A stretch of DNA of 64,000 bases. Origin: Enterococcus saigonensis. GTDB lineage: Bacteria > Bacillota > Bacilli > Lactobacillales > Enterococcaceae. Of the stretch, positions 44,429-53,467 are shown in pieces (the stretch's first letter is position 1; each line of letters starts with the position of its first letter). The position numbers and the translations under genes were made by a program. The DNA is taken from assembly GCF_011397115.1 (NCBI RefSeq), contig NZ_AP022822.1, forward strand, positions 1,656,001 to 1,720,000, read 5' to 3'. The notes below the pieces were generated by a model, which saw nothing but the letters and a program-made list of their open reading frames with translations, searched no databases and was not told the origin of the DNA.

Positions 44429-46507
44429 TTATTTTTGAATATCTTCTTCGTAGTCGCCATTGATACAAACGACTTGTTTACCACCTTTAACCTTTTTCTC
44501 AACCAAGTATTGTCCACATTTTGGACAATCTCGCCCGACTGGTTTATCCCAAGAAGTAAAGTCACAATCTGGGTAACGGGAACATCCGTAAAATAAACGA
44601 TTTTTCTTAGACTTTCTTTCGATAACTTGCCCTTTATGACAGACTGGGCAAATGACACCAATTTCTTTAACTATTGGTTTGGTGTTGCGACAATCAGGGA
44701 AATTGCTACACGCATAAAACTTACCATATCGCCCTAATTTAATTACCATTGGATGTCCACAAACGTCACAATCAAAGCCAGCAGGCTCATCTTTGATTTG
44801 AATTTTCTCAATTTTTTCTTCTGCATTAGTTAACTCAGTTTCAAATGGCTTGTAAAAACGATCAACAACCTTAACCCAGTTTTCTTTGCCCTCTTCTACT
44901 TTATCCAAATCCGTTTCCATTTCTGCTGTAAAGTTAACATCAACTATTTGGGGGAAGAAATCCTCAATTAAAGAATTAACAATCTCACCTAATTCTGTTG
45001 GTTCAAAACGTTTTTGCTGTAATTTAACATAATAACGACGTTGAATCGTCTCAATCGTTGGTGCATAGGTTGAAGGACGCCCCACACCTTTTTCTTCCAA
45101 AGTTCTAATTAAGGTTGCTTCACTAAAACGTGCAGGTGGTTGCGTAAAGTGTTGTTTGGGTTCAATATTAATTGCTTTCACAATATCGCCTACTACTAAT
45201 TCTGGCAAGATATTTTCTTTTTCTTCTTTACCATCGTCGGTACCTTCGACATAAACCTGCATAAAGCCTTTAAATTTAATCTTTGAACCGTTAGCAATAA
45301 AAATAACACCGTTTTGCGCTAAAGTTACTTTCATCGTATCTAAAATAGCAGGCGTCATTTGACTTGCAACAAAACGTGACCAAATCAAAGTGTAAAGTTT
45401 TAATTGATCTTTATCCAAATATTTCTTCATTTCCTCAGGGGTCCGCGTCACACTGGTTGGACGAACTGCTTCATGCGCATCTTGGGCACCTTGCGCATTT
45501 TTTACTTTTTTGTGGCTATGAGAAGAATATTCTTTGCCATAAGTTGTTTCGATAAATTCAGCTGCTTCTGCTTTTGCGGAGTCTGCAATTCGTTTTGAGT
45601 CAGTACGCATATACGTAATTAAACCAACAGTTCCTTGCTTACCTAAAGCAATTCCTTCATAAAGCTGTTGGGCAACCATCATTGTTTTACGTGTTCTAAA
45701 ATTCAATTTGCGCGCAGCTTCTTGTTGCATACTACTTGTTGTAAAGGGTGCTGCTGGATTACGCTTCCGTTCTTTCTTCTCAACCTTTGTTACGTCGTAA
45801 TCTTTACCATCTAACCGACTAGTAACTTCTTTAATGCTTTCTGCATTCGGTAATTTTTTCTTTTTACCATCAATGCCCCAAAAGTTGGCTTTGAATTTTT
45901 TTCGTTCTTTTTGGAAATTCCCATCAATGGACCAGTATTCTTCTGGAATAAATTGCCGAATTTCTTTTTCCCGGTCGATAATCATTTTTAACGCAATCGA
46001 TTGTACACGACCTGCACTCAACCCTTTTTTTACTTTACGCCATAAAATTGGACTGATAGAATAACCAACTAGTCTATCTAAGACGCGACGAGCTTGTTGA
46101 GCATCGACCAAGTCTAAATCAATTGTTCTAGGTTCTTTAAAAGCGGCTTTAACCGCATCTTTTGTAATTTCATTAAAGACTACGCGATTCTCATCTTCTA
46201 AATTAAGATTTAACAAATGAGCTAAATGCCACGCAATAGCTTCACCTTCGCGGTCCGGGTCACTTGCAAGATAAACTTTTTGTGCTTTTTTCGCTGCACT
46301 TCTTAAACTTTTGATAACATCGCCCTTACCACGAATCGAAATATAATGTGGCTCATAGTTATTTTCAACATCAATTCCCATTTTACTCTTTGGTAAATCA
46401 CGAATATGGCCAACACTGGCAACAACTTTATAGTTGCGACCTAAGTACTTTTCGATTGTCTTGGCTTTTGCCGGTGACTCAACAATTACTAAATATTTAT
46501 ATGCCAT
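44429..46507 (-). CDS. topA: DNA topoisomerase I
   Basis: A 692-residue type IA topoisomerase that relaxes negative supercoils. The Toprim domain starts 'YLVIVESPAKAKTIEKYLG' and has 'ASDPDREGEAIAWHL'; the active Tyr is in 'GLITYMRTDSKRI'. The C-terminus carries three zinc-ribbon repeats: two have four cysteines ('CDVCGHP...CSNFPDC', 'CPVCHKG...CSRYPDC'); the third ('CPKCGQYL...CINGDY') lacks the last cysteine. The start MAYKYL is chosen by family resemblance; AAGGAG lies 13 nt upstream, rather far. Confidence 0.95.
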   Translation of the reverse strand: MAYKYLVIVESPAKAKTIEKYLGRNYKVVASVGHIRDLPKSKMGIDVENNYEPHYISIRGKGDVIKSLRSAAKKAQKVYLASDPDREGEAIAWHLAHLLNLNLEDENRVVFNEITKDAVKAAFKEPRTIDLDLVDAQQARRVLDRLVGYSISPILWRKVKKGLSAGRVQSIALKMIIDREKEIRQFIPEEYWSIDGNFQKERKKFKANFWGIDGKKKKLPNAESIKEVTSRLDGKDYDVTKVEKKERKRNPAAPFTTSSMQQEAARKLNFRTRKTMMVAQQLYEGIALGKQGTVGLITYMRTDSKRIADSAKAEAAEFIETTYGKEYSSHSHKKVKNAQGAQDAHEAVRPTSVTRTPEEMKKYLDKDQLKLYTLIWSRFVASQMTPAILDTMKVTLAQNGVIFIANGSKIKFKGFMQVYVEGTDDGKEEKENILPELVVGDIVKAINIEPKQHFTQPPARFSEATLIRTLEEKGVGRPSTYAPTIETIQRRYYVKLQQKRFEPTELGEIVNSLIEDFFPQIVDVNFTAEMETDLDKVEEGKENWVKVVDRFYKPFETELTNAEEKIEKIQIKDEPAGFDCDVCGHPMVIKLGRYGKFYACSNFPDCRNTKPIVKEIGVICPVCHKGQVIERKSKKNRLFYGCSRYPDCDFTSWDKPVGRDCPKCGQYLVEKKVKGGKQVVCINGDYEEDIQK

Positions 46508-46624
46508 ATATAATTGATGGCTCCTTCCTAACAATTTACTACTATAGTATACCTGAATTTTGGTAATTAAATCGTAGGTAATCATATCCATTAAAAAAAT
46601 GTTTGTCAAGGAAGGCAATTAATC

Positions 46625-47491
46625 TTACTCAAAATTTGGTAACTCTTCTAAAATATCTTTTATGGAAATGACACATTTAGCGCCATCTTGAATTAACTGC
46701 AAGCAACCTGTCGAACGTCCATTTAAAATATCACCTGGAAAAGCAAAAACTTCTTTTCCAGAATCTAACGTTAATTGTGCTGTAGTCAAAGAACCACTTC
46801 TCGCACGGGCTTCCACTACACATACCGCTTGGGATAGACCGGCAATAATCCGATTACGCATAGGAAAATGATACTTTCGTACTGGTGTCCCATAAGGATA
46901 TTCACTAATGACCAATTGTTTTTTTAGCATTTCCCAATAAATCGTAAAAACCTCTTTGGGATAACAAATATCTAATCCACAGCCCACTACACCAATTGTC
47001 TGTCCAAAAGCTTGCATTGCAGTTAAGTGGCTGCAACTATCAACCCCTTTTGCAAGACCACTTACAATCGTGAAACCTCGAGCTGCTAACGGTGGTACAA
47101 ATTTTTTTACAACTTCTCGACCATATGACGAAACATTTCGAGAGCCCACAAAGGCAATGATTTTTTCTTCTTGTAGTAAGCGAATATTCCCTTCATAAAA
47201 TAATACAAATGGAGGCTGTGGAATTTCCTTTAACCTTTTAGGATACAATGGTGAATCTAATGTAATGTACTTTTGACCATCTAGTTTTTGCTGTAATACT
47301 TCTTTTGTTAAAAAATTCCAGTCATTGCAAAAAACAAAAGGATCACATCTTTTCGATAAAAGTGGTCGTAACTCACTTGCTGTAAAGTTAAAGCACTGAT
47401 GCGTTTGCGCATACTCAAAAATACGCCATTTGGTAATAATCCCAGCACCTTTGATTAAAGCTAACTTTAGTAAAAAAAATTCTCGTTCCAT
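46625..47491 (-). CDS. dprA: DNA-processing protein DprA (Smf)
   Basis: A 288-residue protein that loads RecA on incoming single-stranded DNA in competence. The extended Rossmann core has 'FVGSRNVSSYGREVV', 'IVSGLAKGVDSCSHLTAM' and 'GVVGCGLDICYPKE'. An N-terminal SAM-like region is present. The C-terminal winged helix of some DprA proteins is absent, which is common in lactic acid bacteria. AAGG lies 8 nt before the ATG. No other competence gene is in the window. Confidence 0.93.
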   Translation of the reverse strand: MEREFFLLKLALIKGAGIITKWRIFEYAQTHQCFNFTASELRPLLSKRCDPFVFCNDWNFLTKEVLQQKLDGQKYITLDSPLYPKRLKEIPQPPFVLFYEGNIRLLQEEKIIAFVGSRNVSSYGREVVKKFVPPLAARGFTIVSGLAKGVDSCSHLTAMQAFGQTIGVVGCGLDICYPKEVFTIYWEMLKKQLVISEYPYGTPVRKYHFPMRNRIIAGLSQAVCVVEARARSGSLTTAQLTLDSGKEVFAFPGDILNGRSTGCLQLIQDGAKCVISIKDILEELPNFE

Positions 47492-47551
47492 AAAAAAACC
47501 TTCTTTCTATTTATCTTTAAACAAAGATACGCAAAAAAGAAGGAAAAATAT

Positions 47552-48319
47552 TTATAAATAATTTTTAATTGGTGCAAAAGTTTTCCGGTGAATCGCGCAA
47601 ATACCATGATTTGCTATACCTTGCAAATGATCTTTTGTTCCGTAGCCAGCATTTTTATCAAAACCATAAAAAGGAAAAATTTGATGGTATTCTTTCATTA
47701 GATTATCCCGCATTTCTTTTGCAATAATGCTAGCAGCAGCAATCGAAACACAACGTGCATCTCCTTTAATGAGATTATCTTGAGGAATATCGCAATCCAA
47801 TTTGACTGCATCTACTAACAAATGCGTCGGTACGACAGATAAATCAGCTAAAGCTAATAGCATTGCTTTTTTGCTAGCTTGTAAAATGTTAATGCGGTCA
47901 ATTTCTTCATGGTCGACTACTCCAATTCCTACCGCCACAGCTTTTTCTTGAATTTCACAATACAATTGTGCTCTTTTTTTAGCTGATAATTGTTTGGAAT
48001 CATTTAATCCTAAAATTTCAACATCTGCTGGTAAAATAACTGCTGCAGCCACTACTGGGCCTGCTAGCGGCCCTCTACCTACTTCGTCAATCCCAGCGAC
48101 AAAACGATGACCTTTTTGGTATAAAGCTCGTTCAAAACCGGTCATCTCAAAATATTGATCTTTTAATGCTTGTTCTTTTTCTAAGCGACGATAAAATTGT
48201 TGCAATAATTTTTGGACGCCTATTCGTTGGTCCGCTCTTAAAGCTATCAGACAAGGATCATTGGGATTTGTTAGTGTAGCTAGTTTTATTTTAATGTCTT
48301 TAATTGCTTCTGATTTCAT
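47552..48319 (-). CDS. rnhB: Ribonuclease HII
   Basis: A 255-residue RNase HII that cuts at ribonucleotides in DNA. Catalytic acidic residues are in 'FVAGIDEVGRGPLAGPVVAAAV' (Asp, Glu near residue 77), 'LNDSKQLSAKKR' and 'HLLVDAVKLD'. The N-terminal 65 residues are an extra helical region seen in Firmicutes enzymes. The start overlaps the end of rbgA by 20 bp with GGAG 6 nt upstream. Confidence 0.95.
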   Translation of the reverse strand: MKSEAIKDIKIKLATLTNPNDPCLIALRADQRIGVQKLLQQFYRRLEKEQALKDQYFEMTGFERALYQKGHRFVAGIDEVGRGPLAGPVVAAAVILPADVEILGLNDSKQLSAKKRAQLYCEIQEKAVAVGIGVVDHEEIDRINILQASKKAMLLALADLSVVPTHLLVDAVKLDCDIPQDNLIKGDARCVSIAAASIIAKEMRDNLMKEYHQIFPFYGFDKNAGYGTKDHLQGIANHGICAIHRKTFAPIKNYL

Positions 48320-49169
48320 TAAAAACTCCTGCTTCTTCGTAACGATCTAGTGTAAAAGGCCCTAACTTACTTTGTCGAATCTCAACTACAATCAATTCAC
48401 TACCACGATCATAGTCATCACGAAATCCTCTTTTTTCAGTAATTAACATTAATAATTCTGGTAAAGGTAATTGCTCGTCAGCCAAGTTCAAGTGATAACG
48501 CTTGGCTATGCGACCTGGATAAAAACGTGTGAAAAAATCCAAACCAAATAACGCAATATCATCCAAGTGTAAAAGTTTGTCCTTGATTGCACCCGTTAAT
48601 GCTAATTTTTTACCAATCTCAGGATCTTCAAATTTTGGCCATAAGATTCCTGGGGTATCTAAAAGTTCCAACTCGCTGCCAGAACGTAACCATTGTTGTC
48701 CCTTTGTTACGCCCGGTTTGTTACCAGTTTGAGCAATTTTTTTACCAACTAAACGATTCATTAAAGTCGATTTTCCTACATTTGGTATACCAATGACCAT
48801 TGCACGAATTGCTCGTGGCTTAATTCCCCGCGCTTGATCTCTAGCAAATTTATCTGACAAGACGGTTTTAGCTTTATTCACAATTTTTTTAGTACCTTGA
48901 TTTTCCAATGCATTCATTGCTAAAGCAGCAAATCCTTTTCCTTCAAAATAACTCTGCCATTTTTGAGTTTGTTCTGGATCAGCCAAGTCAGCTTTATTTA
49001 ATATCACTAATCGTGGTTTTTGCTGTAAAATTTGGTCTAATAAAGGATTACGTGAAGAAAGTGGGAGTCTGGCATCTACTAATTCAAAAACAATATCGAC
49101 AAACTTTAACTTTTCGCTAACTTCCCGTTTGGCTTTTGCCATATGTCCAGGGAACCATTGAATTGTCAT
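48300..49169 (-). CDS. rbgA: Ribosome biogenesis GTPase RbgA (YlqF)
   Basis: A 289-residue circularly permuted GTPase required for late 50S assembly. The G motifs appear in permuted order: G4 'VILNKADL' near residue 60, then G1 'IGIPNVGKSTLMN' near 127, and G3 'DTPGILWP' near 175. 'QWFPGHMAKAKRE' at the N-terminus and the C-terminal RNA-binding region are typical. The start at ATG 49169 has AGGAG 10 nt upstream; an upstream extension in the same frame looks non-coding. Confidence 0.96.
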   Translation of the reverse strand: MTIQWFPGHMAKAKREVSEKLKFVDIVFELVDARLPLSSRNPLLDQILQQKPRLVILNKADLADPEQTQKWQSYFEGKGFAALAMNALENQGTKKIVNKAKTVLSDKFARDQARGIKPRAIRAMVIGIPNVGKSTLMNRLVGKKIAQTGNKPGVTKGQQWLRSGSELELLDTPGILWPKFEDPEIGKKLALTGAIKDKLLHLDDIALFGLDFFTRFYPGRIAKRYHLNLADEQLPLPELLMLITEKRGFRDDYDRGSELIVVEIRQSKLGPFTLDRYEEAGVFNEIRSN

Positions 49170-49316
49170 CTTTAGACAACTCCTCTCATTTAAACTACAT
49201 CTCCGCATTTTAACATGAATAGTAGTAATTTTAAATGTGTTTTTTTCTTTTCGATTAGCGATAATCTCTCTATTGTGTAATATAGTAAAAGATAATAAAA
49301 CAAAGCAGGTGAAATA

Positions 49317-49604
49317 ATGAGTCAAAAATATACCTTTACCGCAGAAATTATGTCATCAGAAGTTGGCAAAGGAGGCGCATATGTCATTTTCCCCTATGAT
49401 ATACGCAAAGAATTTGGCATGGGACGTGTTAAAGTAAATGCTACTTTTGATGGTATTTTTTATGCCGGTAGTATCGTCAACATGGGATTGAAAGATTCCG
49501 TTGGAAATATTTGTTACATTCTTGGAATTAGAAAAGATATTCGCCAAAAAATTAACAAATCAATTGGTGATTATGTAACAGTTACGATTCGACTACGCGA
49601 TTAG
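49317..49604 (+). CDS. DUF1905 domain protein, 95 aa
   Basis: A small beta-barrel protein of the DUF1905 family ('YTFTAEIMSSEVGKGGAYVIFPYDIRKEFG', 'RVKVNATFDGIFYAGSIVNMG', 'ILGIRKDIRQKINKSIGDYVTVTI'). The family is common in Firmicutes and has no settled function. AGGTG lies 5 nt before the ATG. It is a single gene, divergent from rbgA, followed by a strong terminator. Confidence 0.85.
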   Translation: MSQKYTFTAEIMSSEVGKGGAYVIFPYDIRKEFGMGRVKVNATFDGIFYAGSIVNMGLKDSVGNICYILGIRKDIRQKINKSIGDYVTVTIRLRD

Positions 49605-49644
49605 CATATTTCAGTAAAGCTTATTAGTAACTGTAACTTTAATA

Positions 49645-49682
49645 AAAAAGACACGCTGCTAAATTTGCAACGTGTCTTTTGC
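49645..49682. terminator. Convergent terminator, DUF1905 gene / tuf
   Basis: AAAAGACACG-TGC/GCA-CGTGTCTTTT with small bulges and T-runs on both strands, between two converging genes. Confidence 0.88.
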
Positions 49683-49693
49683 TTATTTTAAAA

Positions 49694-50881
49694 TTAGTTT
49701 TCGATTTCAGTAACCATACCTGAACCGACAGTTCGTCCGCCTTCACGAATTGAAAAAGTAGTTCCTTTTTCAACGGCGATTGGATGAATCAATTCAACTT
49801 CAATCGTAACGTTATCACCAGGCATTACCATTTCAGTACCCTCAGGTAATGCAATGTTTCCTGTTACGTCAGTTGTACGGAAGTAAAATTGTGGACGGTA
49901 GTTGTTAAAGAATGGTGTATGACGTCCACCTTCTTCTTTGGTTAAGATATAAACTTCACCTTTGAATTTAGTATGTGGTGTAATTGAACCTGGTTTTGCT
50001 AATACTTGACCACGTTCCACTTCATCACGCGTAATCCCACGCAACAATACTCCAACGTTATCGCCGGCTTCACCATAATCTAACGTTTTACGGAACATTT
50101 CCAAACCAGTTACAACAGCTTTTTGTGTTTCTGGTTTAATCCCGATAATTTCAATTTCATCACCAACGTTGACTTTACCACGGTCAATACGACCGGAAGC
50201 AACAGTACCACGACCTGTGATTGTGAAGACATCTTCAACTGGTAACAAGAATGGCTTGTCGTTGTCACGTTCTGGTGTTGGAATGTATTCATCTACTGTA
50301 TCCATCAAATGCATGATAACTTCTTCTTGTTCTGGATCGCCTTCTAAAGCTTTTAGAGCAGAACCTCGGATAACGGGAATATCATCACCAGGGAAATTGT
50401 ATTCGTTTAATAATTCGCGAACTTCCATTTCAACTAGTTCTAATAATTCTTCATCATCAACCAAGTCTGTTTTGTTTAAGAATACGATTAAATGTTTAAC
50501 CCCAACTTGACGAGCTAACAAAATATGTTCACGAGTTTGAGGCATTGGGCCATCTGTTGCAGATACAACTAAAATCGCACCATCCATTTGCGCAGCACCA
50601 GTAATCATGTTTTTAACATAATCCGCGTGTCCTGGAGCATCAATATGGGCATAATGCCGTTTTTCAGTTTCATATTCTACGTGAGCAGTATTAATCGTAA
50701 TACCACGTTCACGTTCTTCGGGTGCGGCGTCGATACTTGCATAGTCTTGTGGATTTGCTAATCCTTTTTTACCTAAAACTGTTGTGATAGCGGCAGTCAA
50801 TGTCGTTTTACCATGGTCGACGTGTCCGATGGTACCAATATTAACGTGTGGTTTACTTCTGTCGTAATGTTCTTTTGCCAT
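49694..50881 (-). CDS. tuf: Elongation factor Tu (tufB-like, streptococcal type)
   Basis: A 395-residue GTPase that delivers aminoacyl-tRNA to the ribosome. G motifs are 'GHVDHGKTTL' near residue 19, 'DAPGHADYVKNM' near 80 and 'NKTDLVDD' near 135. Segments such as 'INTAHVEYETEKRHYAHIDAPGH', 'RQVGVKHLIVF', 'VASGRIDRG' and 'DNVGVLLRG' match streptococcal EF-Tu as I recall it better than E. faecalis EF-Tu. The gene stands alone, outside an rpsL-rpsG-fusA cluster. Both facts fit the second enterococcal gene called tufB. GGAGG lies 8 nt before the ATG. Confidence 0.95.
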   Translation of the reverse strand: MAKEHYDRSKPHVNIGTIGHVDHGKTTLTAAITTVLGKKGLANPQDYASIDAAPEERERGITINTAHVEYETEKRHYAHIDAPGHADYVKNMITGAAQMDGAILVVSATDGPMPQTREHILLARQVGVKHLIVFLNKTDLVDDEELLELVEMEVRELLNEYNFPGDDIPVIRGSALKALEGDPEQEEVIMHLMDTVDEYIPTPERDNDKPFLLPVEDVFTITGRGTVASGRIDRGKVNVGDEIEIIGIKPETQKAVVTGLEMFRKTLDYGEAGDNVGVLLRGITRDEVERGQVLAKPGSITPHTKFKGEVYILTKEEGGRHTPFFNNYRPQFYFRTTDVTGNIALPEGTEMVMPGDNVTIEVELIHPIAVEKGTTFSIREGGRTVGSGMVTEIEN

Positions 50882-50940
50882 TAATAAAACCTCCAATAAT
50901 TATTATCAGCGGGCCATACATTGCTGACTCTCTGACACCT

Positions 50941-50968
50941 ATTATAGACTTTTCCTTACAATTGTAAA
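50941..50968 (-). promoter_or_regulatory. tuf promoter P1 (proximal)
   Basis: TTTACA-16 bp-TATAAT on the minus strand, with a perfect -10 box. It gives a leader of about 55 nt to the tuf ATG. Confidence 0.75.
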
Positions 50969-51019
50969 AAATTTACGCTTGCAAATCACTTACTTTTTAT
51001 AAGTTTCTATCTGTCACTT

Positions 51020-51047
51020 ATTATAGGTCAATTTTAGTCAAAGTCAA
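51020..51047 (-). promoter_or_regulatory. tuf promoter P2 (distal)
   Basis: TTGACT-16 bp-TATAAT on the minus strand, 79 bp upstream of P1. Both boxes are near consensus, as expected for a very highly expressed gene. Confidence 0.75.
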
Positions 51048-51141
51048 AGAATTTGTCTTATTCACCAATATATTCAAAATACAACTAAAAAGTAGTAAGC
51101 AAAAAAGCTAGCGTCTATCACAATAACTTTACAAATACACC

Positions 51142-52146
51142 CTACAAGCGATTAATCACATCTTCTACATTTTTAATCATTACCGAAATTGTCCCATCTG
51201 GATTATTAGTAAATTCAATTAAATTGGGATCTCGATAGACATCCAAAGGAACGATTAGTTCGATGCCATTGGAAAGTTTTAGTTTTTGCTTACTGTATTT
51301 TTTTTCCGTAATTTCTTTTACTTCCCTTAATAGTGGTGCTTGATTTATAAAACCTTTTTCTACTACTTCTTCTTCAAAAGCCATTTGGGCAGTAATATTA
51401 TCTTTAAAAACTTTTTGGGCGACTTCTTTTACTTCAAGTTGACCATTTTCTTCAATAGCTTCATAAACGGCGTCTTTCACATCTGCTACCACATCATGAC
51501 TAGCAGCTTCAAATTTTTTACCAATTTTTTCCGCTACTTTTTTGATGACTTTAACATTTTCTTCTAATGAAGGAATGGGTTGACTTTCGATCACACGAGT
51601 TGAAAAATAAAAGCCCTTTTCGCCAGAAAATGTATACTTTTTTTCAATCAGTTCATAAACCATATCAGTTAAATCAATCGTAATACCTTCATCGGCTTTT
51701 TGCGTTTTCCCTGCCAAAATAGCCCGATTAATAATCAATTGATTGTTAAGCCCTGCTTCTGATGAATCTACAAAATGGGTAAAACCATCGTTGTAATTAA
51801 CCTTTAAAAAAGCTAGTTGCATTTTTGTATCTAATTCGTATAACACTACAAATACATCGGCACTGGGCGCATCTTCACTTTGACTATACACGTCATACCA
51901 ACGTGCAACTAATTGTTCTGAAACTTGAATAAAATCATTTTGTGCTTGACCGGCTAATGCTTCAAAAGCAGAACCTGCTACTAGACTACCTGTTTTGGTT
52001 TGCGCACTAGCTAACTTTTGAATTTTTTTAGTCAAATAATCACGGATATATGCTGTTGTTAAATCCAATTCCATTTGTGAATAGACAGGATCGCCGCTTT
52101 GACGATCAATAATGTGTAAAATTGCTTTTTTTAAATAAATGTCCAT
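51142..52146 (-). CDS. Nucleoid-associated protein, NdpA/YejK (NA37) family
   Basis: A 334-residue protein that begins 'MDIYLKKAILHIIDRQSG' and has 'VVLYELDTKMQLAFLKVNYNDGF' and 'KLSNGIELIVPLDVYRDP', features of the NA37 family found on nucleoids and on phage and plasmid DNA. The N-terminal beta-rich domain is about 170 residues; the C-terminal half is helical and charged. The molecular role in Gram-positives is not defined. It is a single gene upstream of tuf in the same direction; no clear terminator separates them, so some read-through is possible. Confidence 0.85.
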   Translation of the reverse strand: MDIYLKKAILHIIDRQSGDPVYSQMELDLTTAYIRDYLTKKIQKLASAQTKTGSLVAGSAFEALAGQAQNDFIQVSEQLVARWYDVYSQSEDAPSADVFVVLYELDTKMQLAFLKVNYNDGFTHFVDSSEAGLNNQLIINRAILAGKTQKADEGITIDLTDMVYELIEKKYTFSGEKGFYFSTRVIESQPIPSLEENVKVIKKVAEKIGKKFEAASHDVVADVKDAVYEAIEENGQLEVKEVAQKVFKDNITAQMAFEEEVVEKGFINQAPLLREVKEITEKKYSKQKLKLSNGIELIVPLDVYRDPNLIEFTNNPDGTISVMIKNVEDVINRL

Positions 52147-52195
52147 TTTATTTCGCTCTTTTCTTATTTTAAAGTTCTGATTTAGTGTACAGAAA

Positions 52196-52229
52196 AAAGC
52201 AGTGAAAAGACAAGTCTTTTCACTGCTTT
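52196..52229 (-). terminator. Terminator of the serine hydrolase gene
   Basis: AAAGCAGTGAAAAGAC/GTCTTTTCACTGCTTT, a 16-bp perfect inverted repeat with T-rich flanks, just past the stop codon. Confidence 0.9.
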
Positions 52230-52232
52230 ATT

Positions 52233-53339
52233 TCAATCTAGCAAAGAAGTTGTAAAATTATAAATAGCCGTTGCTAACGCATCATCACCATGAATAGCTG
52301 GCTGATTAGCAAAAAGCAATACTAAATTTTCGTTACTTTCGTCACCATAAACAAACGTATCATAACCTCCCAAAGAACCGTGAATACTTTTCATTCCTTC
52401 TTCATGCCAAATTCCGCCAGCATAGCCAGCATCTTCAATTTGTGCTAGTTCCTTATATTCTTTTGCCGTTAAGATTTGTCCGTTTGTTAAACCTCTTTGA
52501 ACTTTTAGCATATCGTCAATGCTCATAAATAAATTACCAGCTCCCAGTAAACTTGAGAATAATTCTTTATCAGCATGAAACTCATCATCTTGATAATCTG
52601 ATTCATTTTCATAACGATATGCAATTGGTAATGTCATCTTAGGTGGCCGTTTCTCCCAAGAAAAAGTGCGTTTCAGATGTAACGGTTTAATAATATTATT
52701 TTCCAATACTGTTTCATATTTTTCCCCGGTAACTTGGCTAATTATGCCGGATAATAAGGTATAGTTAGCATTAGTGTACGAAAAATTTTTATCTGGGGTA
52801 ACTGTCATTTCTGATAAAACATAATTAAGCTGGTCTTCTTCCAAACCCAAAAGCTTGCCAGGATTACTTTCTGCCATCTGAATCCCTGAAGTGTGATCTA
52901 AAAGTTGCCGAATTTTAATATTTGCTAATTCTGGATGAGCAGGATAAAAAGCGGCTAAACTACTTTCATAAGAAATCTTTCCAGCAGCTACTAGTTGGGC
53001 AATCAAGCTTCCGGTTATAAACTTTTGTAAAGATGCAATTGGATAAGCAATCCGAACACTATTTTTTTTCAAACGACCAAAATCTGCATATCCATAAGCA
53101 CTACGATTAATGATTTCTCCATTTTTTACAACAAGTATCACGCCTTTAAAATGTTCTTTCCGCACCATTTGAGTAATATCTGCTTTAAAAAGTGGATTAC
53201 TCTGAGCTAAAATCCGGGAGACAGATGTTTTTTTTATGGGTACTTTTGTAGCAGATTTTTGTGACAGCTGCCAACTAAAGCCAAAAATAATTAAAAAAAG
53301 TGTAGCTAGACCGCCTAAAAACCAATATTTTTTTTTCAT
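52233..53339 (-). CDS. Beta-lactamase-fold serine hydrolase (class C / PBP4*-like), membrane-anchored
   Basis: A 368-residue protein with an N-terminal signal-anchor (residues 2-25, basic MKKK then a hydrophobic helix). The penicillin-binding fold has S-x-x-K in 'YPIASLQKFI', Y-x-N in 'FSYTNANYTLL' and an 'HGSLGG' in place of K-T-G. Relatives act as D-amino-acid esterases, carboxypeptidases or wall-modifying enzymes; true beta-lactamase activity is unlikely. GAGG lies 7 nt before the ATG. It is divergent from the aldo/keto reductase. Confidence 0.88.
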   Translation of the reverse strand: MKKKYWFLGGLATLFLIIFGFSWQLSQKSATKVPIKKTSVSRILAQSNPLFKADITQMVRKEHFKGVILVVKNGEIINRSAYGYADFGRLKKNSVRIAYPIASLQKFITGSLIAQLVAAGKISYESSLAAFYPAHPELANIKIRQLLDHTSGIQMAESNPGKLLGLEEDQLNYVLSEMTVTPDKNFSYTNANYTLLSGIISQVTGEKYETVLENNIIKPLHLKRTFSWEKRPPKMTLPIAYRYENESDYQDDEFHADKELFSSLLGAGNLFMSIDDMLKVQRGLTNGQILTAKEYKELAQIEDAGYAGGIWHEEGMKSIHGSLGGYDTFVYGDESNENLVLLFANQPAIHGDDALATAIYNFTTSLLD

Positions 53340-53467
53340 TTGAATGCCTCTTTCCTGTTGCTGATTATACTGCAAAGTTTGAGATTTGTTTACCAAAACA
53401 AAATGAAAGAAAAAAAATGCTAAGTACGCTAAACTAGAACTAGTAAAAAGAATTGGAGGTATTTCAG

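Noticed and set aside
50169..50510. 113-codon plus-strand frame within tuf
   Set aside because: Antisense shadow of a highly biased gene; its Ser/Thr-rich text mirrors EF-Tu codon use.
52233..53339. Beta-lactamase resistance gene
   Set aside because: The fold and SxxK/YxN motifs are present, but the class C-like K-T-G box is replaced and the protein is a membrane-anchored serine hydrolase typical of core genomes.
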